Positions 1 to 8,575 of a stretch of 62,665 bases of DNA are shown in pieces. Positions within the stretch are counted from its first letter, which is position 1. Every line of letters starts with the position of its first letter. The notes below the pieces were generated by a model. It saw only the letters and a program-made list of their open reading frames with translations, did not search any database and was not told the DNA's origin. The translations under genes and the position numbers were made by a program. Origin of the DNA: Candidatus Cryptobacteroides choladohippi (GTDB taxonomy: Bacteria; Bacteroidota; Bacteroidia; Bacteroidales; UBA932); assembly GCA_018065985.1 (NCBI GenBank), contig JAGHSF010000037.1, positions 1 to 62,665 on the forward strand, given 5' to 3'.

Positions 1-70
1 TCTTGGAGACATAATTCTCCAACAGAGCTACAGCCAACGGCTCGTCATCAACGATTGCACACCTCAACAT
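1..70 (-). CDS. Response regulator (probably LytTR type), N-terminal fragment
   Basis: Only the first 23 codons lie in the window. They read as the beginning of a CheY-like receiver domain: a hydrophobic first strand ending in the acidic pair of an IVDDEP motif (residues 6-11), which binds the metal needed for phosphorylation. The ATG overlaps the stop of the histidine kinase frame upstream (ATGTTGA), so the two are translationally coupled. LytS-type kinases are normally paired with LytTR DNA-binding regulators; the DNA-binding domain is outside the window, so that part is inference. Confidence 0.85.
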   Translation of the reverse strand, partial: MLRCAIVDDEPLAVALLENYVSK

Positions 71-1071
71 ACTCCCTTCAATTTGACCGTTGCACTGTAT
101 ACGCCGTCGGATTCGGACGTATGGTATTCATAAGATCCCGGATATATCAACTCCAGGCGTCGCTTGAGATTCTCGAGTCCTATCCCCGAACCGGACCTGT
201 CAGTCCCCGTCCTTTCGAACACGGAATTGCTGCATTCGAACACAAGATCCGCCCCATCAGCATACAGGGACACCTTCACGAACGAATCCTTCCTGGCGTT
301 CACTCCGTGCTTGAATGCGTTCTCCACCAGAGTCATATAGAGCAGCGGAGCCACCATTACGGTGCCTGACGGCATCCGGAAGTCACGTTCTATCCTCGTG
401 GCTTCGTTGCACCTGAGAGACATCAGGTCTATGTAGTTGTTCAGGAACCCCACTTCCCCTTCGAGCGGAACTTTCTGAGCTTCAGTTTCATACAGTGTGT
501 AGCGGAGCAGGTCGCTCAACTCGGTGATACTGTTCTGCGCCTTGTCGGCATCTATCTGGGTAAGGGAGGATATGTTGTTCAGGGTATTGAAAAGAAAATG
601 CGGATTGAGCTGGTTCTTGAGCCAGGAAAGATTCGCCTCCTTCAGGGCATTGTACCGCTCCATATATTGCATTCCTATCGCAAGAAGCACCAGGATAACC
701 TGCAGGGCAAGCATATACAACACACTTATGGAAATCACCCCGAACCTGTTGAAATGTATTCCCGGAGGAGGCATGAACCCGCGCGCCCTGAAACTTCTGA
801 ATCCCACGATAAGCGCGAGCAACAATATGTTGCCGAGCCAGAAGAAAATCCTGCGGCTCTAGAAAAGGTATTTCGGCACCAGCCACAGATAGTTGATGTA
901 GAATATGATCACGGCCGGGAACATCACCATGGCAGCGAACGGCAGCGAACGGACAAAGGCCGTGAGGTCATAAGTCTGGAAGAGATGTATAGTCGGGGTG
1001 AACAGCAGCATCAGCACCCAGAGGATTATCTGGGCGCCGATGGAGAGGGATTTCATATTTTGTCTGCGCAT
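64..1071 (-). pseudogene. LytS/YehU-type sensor histidine kinase interrupted by an in-frame TAG
   Basis: Membrane sensor kinase of the His_kinase family (PF06580). The frame opens at ATG 1071 with two membrane helices (about residues 8-28 and 38-62), reaches TAG at 859-861 after ...PKYLF, and continues in the same frame with two more helices, then the phospho-acceptor motif QLNPHFLFNTLNN and a GHKL ATPase with NAFKHG and GSGIGLENLKRRL. Without the stop it would be about 335 residues, normal for the family. TAG ends other genes in this window (nrnA, the FKBP gene, rpmH), so recoding is unlikely. A point mutation, a sequencing error or restart at a downstream TTG (825) are the options. It follows the barrel gene by 13 nt and overlaps the response regulator, forming a receptor-kinase-regulator operon. 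Confidence 0.85.
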
Positions 1072-1084
1072 ATTGCGAAGATAA

Positions 1085-3598
1085 TTAATTTGTTTGACTT
1101 GACATCATCGAGGTGGCGTCTCCGGAATTTTCGGATCCGGTGCTCCTGTCCATAAGGTCATCGTTGGTAATGGACGTACGTGTCTTCTTGATTCTGACGT
1201 TCTTATTGTTACCGAATGACCAGGTGATATTGATGGAAGCCTGGGACATCGGCATCACGTTCATACTGTCCATCTTGTAGTCCGGACCGGCGGTATGGCT
1301 TTCCATAACCATCTTGAGATCCTTTGCAATCGGAACGGTGCCGCTGAGCGCAACGCTGAGCCTGTCATCAAGGAATGTCTTTGTAAGGCTGCACATAGCC
1401 ATCGACATACCGCTCCTCCAACCGTCCACGGTCTTCGTACTCGTGTTGCCCATAATATTGGCACTGAGTCTGAGATCCCAAGGCAGAGTCTGCTGCAAAC
1501 CAATAAGAGCCATTCCATTGAATCCTTCATTGCGCTGCTCCAGGAGAGGGTTGTCCATCGTACTGTATCCGGCGCTGGCATTGAGCATGATTCTGGTCTT
1601 CGACCCGAGATTGATATTCGCATAGATATTCGCTCCCACGGTATTGCTCTTCAGAATATTCCCGAAAGTGGTGTTCATAATGCCGTCGGCATCATAGAAG
1701 GAGTAATTGGATATTCCGTTGTTGCAGTATGTGTCACGCAGAGTGACGTTGAGCATTACCTTGTTGGAGAAATAATTGTAAACCAGGTTGAGCGTGTGGG
1801 CCCTTTCCGTCTGCAGGTCATGATTACCGTAGAACTTCATAGTAGGGTCGGAGATGTCGACGTACGGGTCAAGGTAAGTGATACCAGGACGGCGGATACG
1901 CATATTGTAGCTCAAGCCGAGGTTCTGCTGCATCGTCAGGTTGTACTGTACGCTGGCTGACGGAACGAGGTCCCCGTAATTGACGTTCAAGGACTTTCCT
2001 TTCCCGTCGAGATAGTTTATGCTCTGGAACGTGTGCTCATATCTGGCGCCAGCCTTCGCACTGAAATTCCCGGTAGCATAGCTGAACTGGAGGTATGCCG
2101 CAGCGATGTTGTTGTCGTGACGGTAGAGTTCGCTGGCCGCATCGTTTTTCACCCATTGTCCGTTCTCCTCGAAGAACTGGTTCTGGTCGGACTTGTTCAG
2201 ACGGCTGATATACTTGGCACCGGCGTTGAAAGTGATCTTCTCAATCCATTTGTCGCTGAAGTCCACCTGGAAAGTATTCTGAATGGTGTTCGAGAGGCCG
2301 TCCGAATAACGGTTTGTGTACATTGAGCTCAAGAAGGCATCATTCACATCGAACAAAGTCTTGCTGTAAGAATCCATAGGACGGCTTGACAACTGATAGG
2401 AGAACACGAGTGACTTGTCCGGATTGCCGGAGAACGACCTTTGATAATCGACGCTGGCCGTAATGCTCTTCATCTTCATATCGCTGTTCATAATGCTGCT
2501 ATATGACATCGTCTGGAATCCGGTTATTCCGGTAAGCTGATTTGTGGCGGAATTCGAGTTCATAAGCATTACGCCGGCGCTTGCGGAAACGAGGCGGAGC
2601 TTGTCAATCTCATATCCGAGGTCCAGGCTGGCCATACCCATAAGACTCTTGCTGCCCGAGAGGCTCTTGCTGGTGGTGTTGCTGAGTTCCTCCCCTGAAG
2701 GGCCGAGCATTGACTGCGAGGTGACGGATTCCATACCGTCGGATATGGTCCTGTTGAGATTGAGGTTGGCGCTATATGTGAACTTTCCGTTCTGACCTGT
2801 AACGAACGTCCTGAGTCCATAGCCATAACCATTGTCGAACCTTGTCGAGCCGTTGAGGCCTACTGTGGCGTTATATCCGTCGAGCTCTGGCATCGCGCCG
2901 CCGGTCTGCGCACGTGTGGTTGTGATGTTCAGGACACCGCCCACACCTTCTGCATCATACTTGACGCCCGGGTTGGTTATTACCTGTATGTCTATCACCG
3001 AACTTGCCGGCATAGATTTGAACACCTGCGAAGGATTGCTGCTGATCATCACGTTAGGTTTTCCGTCCACGAGGACCTGGAAGCTGCTGCTTCCGTTCAC
3101 AGTGATATTGTCTTCTCCGTCCACTGACACCATAGGGACCTTGCGGAGCATTTCCAGCACAGTGGTGGTCTTGGAGTCCACATCATCTGCGACCTTATAT
3201 GTCATCTTGTCAACGTCCATCTTTACAAGAGGCCTGAGCGCCGTAACCCTTCCGGCATCAAGCACCTCGACGTCATCCTGAATGAGAATCTGACCTATGG
3301 AGACCCTTTCTTCTCCGGAAATACTGAAGGTTTTGCTGACGGTTTTGCGTCCGACGTTGCTGTAAACGGCGACATACTCGCCGGCGCCTGTCAGCATCTG
3401 CGAGAAATTACCGTCATTGTCGGCCGTAGTGAACGCTATCGGCTTCTCAAGATCATTGCTTTTGAAAAACTGTACCACAGCGGCAGGCTCACCGACAAGC
3501 GTAAGGGAGTCGATTACTGAACCGCTGACAACCGTGCTCTGTGCAAACGCCGATACGGCGAACAGGGCGAAAATGATTGAAATGACTGTCTTTTTCAT
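1085..3598 (-). CDS. Outer-membrane beta-barrel receptor (TonB-receptor-like, OMP_b-brl_3)
   Basis: 837 residues. Signal peptide MKKTVISIIFALFAVSAFAQ at 1-20; carboxypeptidase-regulatory-like beta-sandwich (about 21-115); a plug-like region (about 120-240) with the pattern LRKVPMVSVDGEDNITVNG and GVGGVLNI; then a long barrel rich in alternating aromatic strands. This is the architecture of PF14905 outer-membrane proteins, relatives of TonB-dependent receptors. I chose ATG 3598 because it begins the signal peptide; the frame is open 14 codons further upstream but a promoter box lies there. It is the first gene of an operon with the LytS-type kinase and regulator, suggesting it senses or imports something that reports to them. 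Ligand unknown. Confidence 0.9.
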   Translation of the reverse strand: MKKTVISIIFALFAVSAFAQSTVVSGSVIDSLTLVGEPAAVVQFFKSNDLEKPIAFTTADNDGNFSQMLTGAGEYVAVYSNVGRKTVSKTFSISGEERVSIGQILIQDDVEVLDAGRVTALRPLVKMDVDKMTYKVADDVDSKTTTVLEMLRKVPMVSVDGEDNITVNGSSSFQVLVDGKPNVMISSNPSQVFKSMPASSVIDIQVITNPGVKYDAEGVGGVLNITTTRAQTGGAMPELDGYNATVGLNGSTRFDNGYGYGLRTFVTGQNGKFTYSANLNLNRTISDGMESVTSQSMLGPSGEELSNTTSKSLSGSKSLMGMASLDLGYEIDKLRLVSASAGVMLMNSNSATNQLTGITGFQTMSYSSIMNSDMKMKSITASVDYQRSFSGNPDKSLVFSYQLSSRPMDSYSKTLFDVNDAFLSSMYTNRYSDGLSNTIQNTFQVDFSDKWIEKITFNAGAKYISRLNKSDQNQFFEENGQWVKNDAASELYRHDNNIAAAYLQFSYATGNFSAKAGARYEHTFQSINYLDGKGKSLNVNYGDLVPSASVQYNLTMQQNLGLSYNMRIRRPGITYLDPYVDISDPTMKFYGNHDLQTERAHTLNLVYNYFSNKVMLNVTLRDTYCNNGISNYSFYDADGIMNTTFGNILKSNTVGANIYANINLGSKTRIMLNASAGYSTMDNPLLEQRNEGFNGMALIGLQQTLPWDLRLSANIMGNTSTKTVDGWRSGMSMAMCSLTKTFLDDRLSVALSGTVPIAKDLKMVMESHTAGPDYKMDSMNVMPMSQASINITWSFGNNKNVRIKKTRTSITNDDLMDRSTGSENSGDATSMMSSQTN

Positions 3599-3626
3599 TA
3601 TAGTGCGTTTTTGTTTTTTCCGAAGG

Positions 3627-3634
3627 CAAAAATA
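3627..3634 (-). promoter_or_regulatory. -7 box of the barrel-receptor operon
   Basis: On the minus strand the sequence reads TATTTTTG, an exact TAnnTTTG match, 28 nt upstream of ATG 3598. No clear TTTG lies 19 nt further upstream; that position falls inside the neighbouring terminator hairpin. Confidence 0.5.
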
Positions 3635-3641
3635 ACGCACA

Positions 3642-3686
3642 AAGGAAACGGGGCGTGGTCTGTTTCGACCAACGCCCCGTTTCCTT
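3642..3686 (-). terminator. Hairpin terminator after the PorT-like gene
   Basis: A perfect 15-bp stem (3642-3656 with 3672-3686) plus an inner GGTC/GACC pair and a 6-nt loop, placed 24 nt after the stop of the 3710-4321 gene. The following minus-strand sequence is T-rich (TTTG, then TTATTTTT). The next gene's promoter box begins only about 8 nt beyond. Confidence 0.75.
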
Positions 3687-3709
3687 CGACAAAAGGGAAA
3701 AATCTCCGA

Positions 3710-4321
3710 CTAATCCTCGAATCTATAACACAATCCTATCTGGAAACTCATATTGTGACCGGGATCGTCAGCGACGCCGAGATATGCACCCTTGAATGTT
3801 CTGGTAAGGCCCCAATCCGCCTTTATTTCAATTCCCAGACCGTCAGTAATCATATATGCAGCCTGCAGGGCTATTGCGAAATTGAAAGGATTGCATTCAT
3901 CCCGACTGTCCTTCCTGCTGCCGTCATAATCACGGGTATTGGCATATACAAGATAGCCCAATTCCGGGCCCAGCATTATACCGCATCGGTCATCGGCAAT
4001 CCTCACTCCTACGAATACAGGCAGCTGCAGATAACCGAGATTCCTGAAATATTTTTCATTCAGGAGACGGCTTCTGTCGGAATGTCCCTTCCCGGCATAA
4101 AGAAGTTCTGTCTGGAGCAGGAGAATGTCTCCGAGTTCCCAATTGGCAAAGCCGCCGGCGTAGAAACTGTTGTGCGGACTTACGACTTCATCCCCGTTTA
4201 TCACCGTTCCGGGTATCCAACTGGCAGACAAGCCTCCCTTGATACCGAATCTCGCCTGTGCCTGGGATGACATACAGCACGAGAGGATGGCGATGGTTAG
4301 CAAAATTTTCTTGGTACTCAT
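3710..4321 (-). CDS. PorT-like outer-membrane beta-barrel protein
   Basis: 203 residues with a signal peptide ending near ...SSQAQA (about residue 22) and a small eight-strand-type barrel of the OMP_b-brl_2/PorT class: RFGIKGGLSASW at the start, GGFANWELGDILLLQTELLY in the middle, and a final amphipathic strand ending FQIGLCYRFED, with the aromatic-rich C-terminus expected for outer-membrane insertion. Family members are small Bacteroidota barrels mostly of unknown function; PorT itself belongs to type IX secretion, but this similarity is to the fold only. It lies 12 nt after the M23/LysM gene and may be cotranscribed with it. Confidence 0.8.
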   Translation of the reverse strand: MSTKKILLTIAILSCCMSSQAQARFGIKGGLSASWIPGTVINGDEVVSPHNSFYAGGFANWELGDILLLQTELLYAGKGHSDRSRLLNEKYFRNLGYLQLPVFVGVRIADDRCGIMLGPELGYLVYANTRDYDGSRKDSRDECNPFNFAIALQAAYMITDGLGIEIKADWGLTRTFKGAYLGVADDPGHNMSFQIGLCYRFED

Positions 4322-4333
4322 AGTATTATGTGT

Positions 4334-5368
4334 TTATTTCACTCTCAATGTCCTTCCCGGCCTCAGCGTGGTCTTTGCCGTGATGCCGTTCAGCTTGCAG
4401 ATAGCCTTTACTGTCGTATGGTACTTGACAGCGAGTCCGGAAAGCGTGTCTCCGGAGCGTATCTTATGATACTTGGCGGCTGCAAGTTCCCTGGCAATCC
4501 TCTCCTCCTCAGCTCGCTCTTCCTCCTCGGAAAGATATATGGCCTCCTCTTCGTCCTCCGACTCCGGAACATAAGTGGAACCCGGCGTGAGGTACTTGCG
4601 GTGCAGGACGAACACTCCGTGCTTGAGTTCGCCCTTTTCGAAATCGATTATCCACTGCGGATCGAACGCGTAACCCTGATACCTTGTCTCGAAATGGAGG
4701 TGCGGCCCGGTTGAACGTCCCGTGGACCCTCCGAGCCCGATTATCTCTCCCGCACTGACCCACTGGTCCTCCTCTACGTTGATTTTTGAGAGATGGCCAT
4801 AGAATGTCTCAAGACCGTTAGGATGTCTGATAATGACAAGATTGCCATAACCTCCACAACGCTTTGCGAAACGGACTTTACCCTCGAATGCGGCCCCGAC
4901 AGGAGTTCCCATCGGATAAGGAAGATCCACTCCGGTGTGCTGCCGGCCGCGTCTCCATCCGAATTTGGAAAAGACCTTGGTCTGGTACGGGCAATAAAAC
5001 CGGGTAGTAGAATCGGCAAGCCAGATGGTTGCTCTGAACGGGAGGTCTTCATATTTGACATCGTAACACTTTGCCGCATTGTGGTCCCATACCTGACGGT
5101 AAACCTCGTCATTGTCAATCCACTCCCTGTTCTTTATGTAATCCCAGGTATTGTCCGAACGGAGCACCATCCTGATGCCGGGATCCGAAGTTTCAAGCGT
5201 ATCAACGCTCAACGGCTCCTGCGTCGGGATCATTGATTTGACCGGTGCTATGTTGGGTCTCGGCACAAGGCTCATAGCCCGCTTCATCGACATCTGTCCT
5301 GCCTGCTGGGCCGACGCGTGGAAAGCCACGGCAGCCACAATACAAATTATGGAAATAAGTCTTTTCAT
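4334..5368 (-). CDS. M23 metallopeptidase with C-terminal LysM domain
   Basis: 344 residues, exported (signal peptide about 1-21). The peptidase domain carries the LytM/M23 zinc motifs: HTGVD near residue 145 and GPHLHFETR near 222, with GRHxxxD spacing normal for active endopeptidases that cut peptidoglycan cross-links. A charged Glu-rich linker (about 265-290) leads to a LysM domain (about 300-343, HKIRSGDTLSGLAVKYHTT) that binds glycan strands. It starts directly at the stop of the phosphomannomutase gene, so it is likely transcribed with it. All three visible zinc ligands are present, so it is probably an active hydrolase rather than an EnvC/NlpD-type activator. Confidence 0.9.
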   Translation of the reverse strand: MKRLISIICIVAAVAFHASAQQAGQMSMKRAMSLVPRPNIAPVKSMIPTQEPLSVDTLETSDPGIRMVLRSDNTWDYIKNREWIDNDEVYRQVWDHNAAKCYDVKYEDLPFRATIWLADSTTRFYCPYQTKVFSKFGWRRGRQHTGVDLPYPMGTPVGAAFEGKVRFAKRCGGYGNLVIIRHPNGLETFYGHLSKINVEEDQWVSAGEIIGLGGSTGRSTGPHLHFETRYQGYAFDPQWIIDFEKGELKHGVFVLHRKYLTPGSTYVPESEDEEEAIYLSEEEERAEEERIARELAAAKYHKIRSGDTLSGLAVKYHTTVKAICKLNGITAKTTLRPGRTLRVK

Positions 5369-6733
5369 TTATGCTCGCACTGCGCCGAACCTGCTTTCAA
5401 GAAGATCCTGCGCCTCTTTTACTTTCTTTTGCAACAAATCTTCGGTCGTAGCTTCGCAGATGAAGCGAAGATACGGTTCCGTATTGGAAGGACGGATATT
5501 GAACCACCACAGAGGGAATTCGACTCTGTACCCGTCGAAATCCATCACCTTCTCCGGCTGCTCCGATGCGGTGAAATGCTCTTTGAGGGCATCCATTGCA
5601 CCGCTCTTGTCCTCAACTTTGAAATTTATCTCTCCGGAATTCCTGTACGCGGCAATCTCATCCATTGCCATTCCCAGGGTCTTCCCTTCCTTTTTCAATC
5701 CGACCACGATGCGGAGCACTATTATGGAAGCAAGTATTCCGCTGTCGGAGTAGAAGAAATCCTTGAAATAATAATGGCCGGCGAGCTCTCCTCCCCACAA
5801 ACCGTCTATCTCGCGCAGTTTCGGAGCGGCATACGCCCGTCCCACTTTCCAGGTGTGAAGATCGACGCCAAACCTGGAGAGATACTCCCCTACAGCCTTT
5901 GAGCTGCGTATTTCCTGAAGGGCACGCGGGTTCTTCTCCCCTCTTTCCCCACAGAAATACCTGCTCATCAATGCTATGACCAGATCAGGCGAGACGAATC
6001 GTGACTGCTCGTCCACGAACATCACCCTGTCGGCATCACCGTCATATATCACCCCGACATCCGCTCCCGTCCTGCGGACGAGATCTTTGAGGGGTTGAAC
6101 ATTCTTTTGTATCAACGGATTCGGATCGTGATTCGGGAAACGTCCGTCAATTTCATCGAAGATGTATGAAGGCTCCTCGCCGAAAATCTCCTTGGCAAAG
6201 AGGCAGGACATCCCGTTTGACAGATCGAATGCAACCTTGATGGAAGACAGGTCGCACAGGAAACGGCGCTGGAAGTCCAGATAGTCCTTGCGTACGTCGA
6301 AATCCCTGACAGAGCCCCGTTTTTCCGCCACGGGTGTCGGCCTTGAGGATTCAATCCACTCTTTTATCTGCCCGAGTCCGTTGTCGAGACCTACCGGAAG
6401 GGCATTCTCCCGGGAGACTTTCATTCCGTTGTATTCGGCAGGATTGTGGGATGCCGTAATCTGGACCGACGCCTTGAATCCGTAATTGGCTGTCCCGAAA
6501 TACACCAGCGGAGTGGAGCTCAGACCAAGGTCATAGACGTCGGCCCCGGCGTCACATATCCCCTTTACCAGGCTGTCGTGTATTTCTTCCGACGACGTCC
6601 GGCAATCCCTCCCGACAAGGACCTTGTCCGTATTCAGTAGCAATGGAACGAAATACCCGACCTTATAAGCGAAATCGCTGTCGAAATCGACATTGTAAAC
6701 GCCCCTTATATCGTATGCATGAAATGCACCCAT
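5369..6733 (-). CDS. Phosphomannomutase/phosphoglucomutase
   Basis: 454 residues, the usual length for alpha-D-phosphohexomutases. All four signature loops are present: the phosphoserine loop ITASHNPAEYNGMK (catalytic Ser near residue 93), the metal loop DGDADRV (near 230), the sugar-specificity loop with GELAGH (near 305), and the phosphate-binding loop RPSNTEPYLR near the C-terminus. The reaction interconverts mannose-6-P or glucose-6-P with the 1-phosphate for nucleotide-sugar and envelope polysaccharide synthesis. GELAGH and the length fit ManB/AlgC-type enzymes better than GlmM. It starts 1 nt from the deformylase stop, in a run of minus-strand genes beginning at ruvX. Confidence 0.92.
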   Translation of the reverse strand: MGAFHAYDIRGVYNVDFDSDFAYKVGYFVPLLLNTDKVLVGRDCRTSSEEIHDSLVKGICDAGADVYDLGLSSTPLVYFGTANYGFKASVQITASHNPAEYNGMKVSRENALPVGLDNGLGQIKEWIESSRPTPVAEKRGSVRDFDVRKDYLDFQRRFLCDLSSIKVAFDLSNGMSCLFAKEIFGEEPSYIFDEIDGRFPNHDPNPLIQKNVQPLKDLVRRTGADVGVIYDGDADRVMFVDEQSRFVSPDLVIALMSRYFCGERGEKNPRALQEIRSSKAVGEYLSRFGVDLHTWKVGRAYAAPKLREIDGLWGGELAGHYYFKDFFYSDSGILASIIVLRIVVGLKKEGKTLGMAMDEIAAYRNSGEINFKVEDKSGAMDALKEHFTASEQPEKVMDFDGYRVEFPLWWFNIRPSNTEPYLRFICEATTEDLLQKKVKEAQDLLESRFGAVRA

Positions 6734-6734
6734 T

Positions 6735-7289
6735 CTATTTTATCTTTGAGTTATAGTGAGTTGAGACTTTCCCTTTCGCAATGTTCTGCAGCTTCTTGGC
6801 AATCATTTTCCTGCGTATGGGGGCGGCGAGATCCGTGAACAGTTCCCCGTCGAGATGGCTCATCTCGTGCTGGATCATACGGCAGGCGAACTTGTCGAAG
6901 TCCTCGACTTTCCTCTCAAAATTCTCATCGTAATACTCGACCTTGATGGATGACGGCCTCACGATGTCAGCATACACTCCGGGGATACTGAGACATCCCT
7001 CCGAAAATTCGCATTTTTTGTCATCCTCCTCAAGTACCACAGGATTTATCATCACCCTGCTGAAGCCTTCCAGATACGGATAGACATCCGTCATATCATT
7101 TCCATCCACAACAAGCACCCTCAAGCTCACTCCGATCTGGGGAGCGGCGAGGCCACAACCCTCCGACTTGACAAGCGTCTCCTTGAGGTCAGCTATCAAG
7201 TCCTTGATGTCATCTTTTCTTGACAAGTCAACGGGATCCGCTTTCCTTCGAAGCACATCGGACCCGTACAGATAAATCGGTCTGATCAT
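6735..7289 (-). CDS. def: Peptide deformylase
   Basis: 184 residues. The three diagnostic motifs are intact: GCGLAAPQIG (motif 1), EGCLSIPG (motif 2, metal-binding Cys) and QHEMSHLDG (motif 3, HExxH). The enzyme removes the formyl group from nascent N-termini in the cytosol. Its start overlaps the ruvX stop by 4 nt (ATGA), indicating coupling. Unlike many bacteria there is no fmt gene beside it. Confidence 0.97.
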   Translation of the reverse strand: MIRPIYLYGSDVLRRKADPVDLSRKDDIKDLIADLKETLVKSEGCGLAAPQIGVSLRVLVVDGNDMTDVYPYLEGFSRVMINPVVLEEDDKKCEFSEGCLSIPGVYADIVRPSSIKVEYYDENFERKVEDFDKFACRMIQHEMSHLDGELFTDLAAPIRRKMIAKKLQNIAKGKVSTHYNSKIK

Positions 7290-7696
7290 TTTCTATCCAA
7301 AAAACTTTGCAAAATTATTGCCGCGCTTATCCTGTCCACTGAATTCTTGTCCCTGCGGTCGCTCTTCTTCATCCCGCCGTCTATCATTGCCCTGTGGGCA
7401 AGCACGGAAGTGAAACGTTCATCTTCAAGTGTGACCGGAATCTGCGGAAACTTCGCCCCGAGCTGCTTGAGGAAGACATCGACGTCAGCCGCAGCCTCCG
7501 AAGGAGCCCCGTTGAGATTCATCGGATAACCCACCACAAAGCGGACAATAGTCTCCGTGCGGGCATAATTTTGGAGATATTCTATTATATTTGCAGCAGG
7601 TACCGTCTCCAGAGGGGATGCGAAAATGCCAAGCGGATCACTTACCGCGACACCGACTCTGGCTCTTCCGTAATCTATTCCGATGGTCCTGTCCAT
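7286..7696 (-). CDS. ruvX: RuvX/YqgF putative Holliday junction resolvase or pre-16S rRNA nuclease
   Basis: 136 residues, the standard size. An RNase-H-like fold is indicated by GIDYGRARVGVAVSD at the N-terminus (catalytic Asp in strand 1), VGYPMNLNG, a DERFTSVLAHR motif, and a C-terminal SVDRISAAIILQSFLD with the last acidic residue. Family members act in 16S rRNA 5' end maturation in E. coli and have been called Holliday junction resolvases. It heads the minus-strand group ruvX-def-phosphomannomutase-M23 and is divergent from the plus-strand M23 gene 25 nt away. Confidence 0.93.
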   Translation of the reverse strand: MDRTIGIDYGRARVGVAVSDPLGIFASPLETVPAANIIEYLQNYARTETIVRFVVGYPMNLNGAPSEAAADVDVFLKQLGAKFPQIPVTLEDERFTSVLAHRAMIDGGMKKSDRRDKNSVDRISAAIILQSFLDRK

Positions 7697-7721
7697 ATTC
7701 CTGCTAATTTAATTCAAAAGT

Positions 7722-8570
7722 ATGGGAAGACATAATTCCACCGATTGGAACAAAACATTCAGGCTCACCCTCACTGATGACGAGTCGCACAAGCAGATAC
7801 GCTCCTACAGGTTTTCAAGGATTGCATTCATCGTGGCCGCCATTACGGCCGGTGTGGTGATCATCGGCACCATTTACTGCCTTATCGCGTTCACGCCCAT
7901 AAGGGCCGCGATTCCGGGGTATCCCAATTCCCATACGAAGAGGGAGGCTATCAGCAACGCCATCAAGATAGACTCGCTCGAGAACCAGATAACCAGATGG
8001 GAACTTTATTCCGAGAATCTCGCCAGAGTGATTGCCGGAGATGAGATAATCAGCCTGGACAGCCTTGTTTCCGAGGGCAGAATCAACTTCATCAGCAACA
8101 AACCTCTGGAAGAGTTGAACCGTCAGGATTCAATTCTCCGTGAGATGGTTTTGGATGAAGAGCAGTTCACACTGGTCGGACAGACGAGGAATCTCCCTAT
8201 CGAAGGAAGACATTTCTTCACGCCTCTTGTGGGCGTCCTCTCCAAGGGTTTCGACAGAGTGAACCACCCCGCAGTCGACATATCCGCCCCCGCAAGCTCG
8301 GTAGTGAAATCCGTCCTTGACGGAACAGTCATATTCTCCGGATGGAGCGAAGAGTCCGGGTACACGATACAGATACAGCATCCGGGAGACCTCGTATCTT
8401 CATACAGGCACAATATGAAACTACTCAAGAATGTCGGAGAGAAGGTCACTGCAGGAACGCCCATTGCTCTCGTCGGGAACACCGGTGCACTGACCACTGG
8501 AGAGCACCTCCACTTCGAGCTATGGCACGACGGGCAGGCGGTCGATCCGACACTTTACATCAGTTTTTAA
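7722..8570 (+). CDS. Membrane-anchored M23 peptidase
   Basis: 282 residues. A cytosolic N-terminus of about 32 residues, one membrane helix (about 33-57, IAFIVAAITAGVVIIGTIY), a periplasmic alpha-helical region with possible coiled coil (about 75-125), and a LytM/M23 domain. Zinc-ligand segments are HPAVDIS near residue 185 and GEHLHFEL near 266, so the enzyme is probably active on peptidoglycan peptides. This is the common DD-endopeptidase of Bacteroidota found next to isoprenoid genes; dxr follows 5 nt later, so the two are cotranscribed. Confidence 0.9.
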   Translation: MGRHNSTDWNKTFRLTLTDDESHKQIRSYRFSRIAFIVAAITAGVVIIGTIYCLIAFTPIRAAIPGYPNSHTKREAISNAIKIDSLENQITRWELYSENLARVIAGDEIISLDSLVSEGRINFISNKPLEELNRQDSILREMVLDEEQFTLVGQTRNLPIEGRHFFTPLVGVLSKGFDRVNHPAVDISAPASSVVKSVLDGTVIFSGWSEESGYTIQIQHPGDLVSSYRHNMKLLKNVGEKVTAGTPIALVGNTGALTTGEHLHFELWHDGQAVDPTLYISF

Positions 8571-8575
8571 TTGAA

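Noticed and set aside
859..861. Reassignment of TAG to an amino acid.
   Set aside because: TAG ends nrnA, the FKBP gene, the MATE gene, ackA and rpmH in this window.
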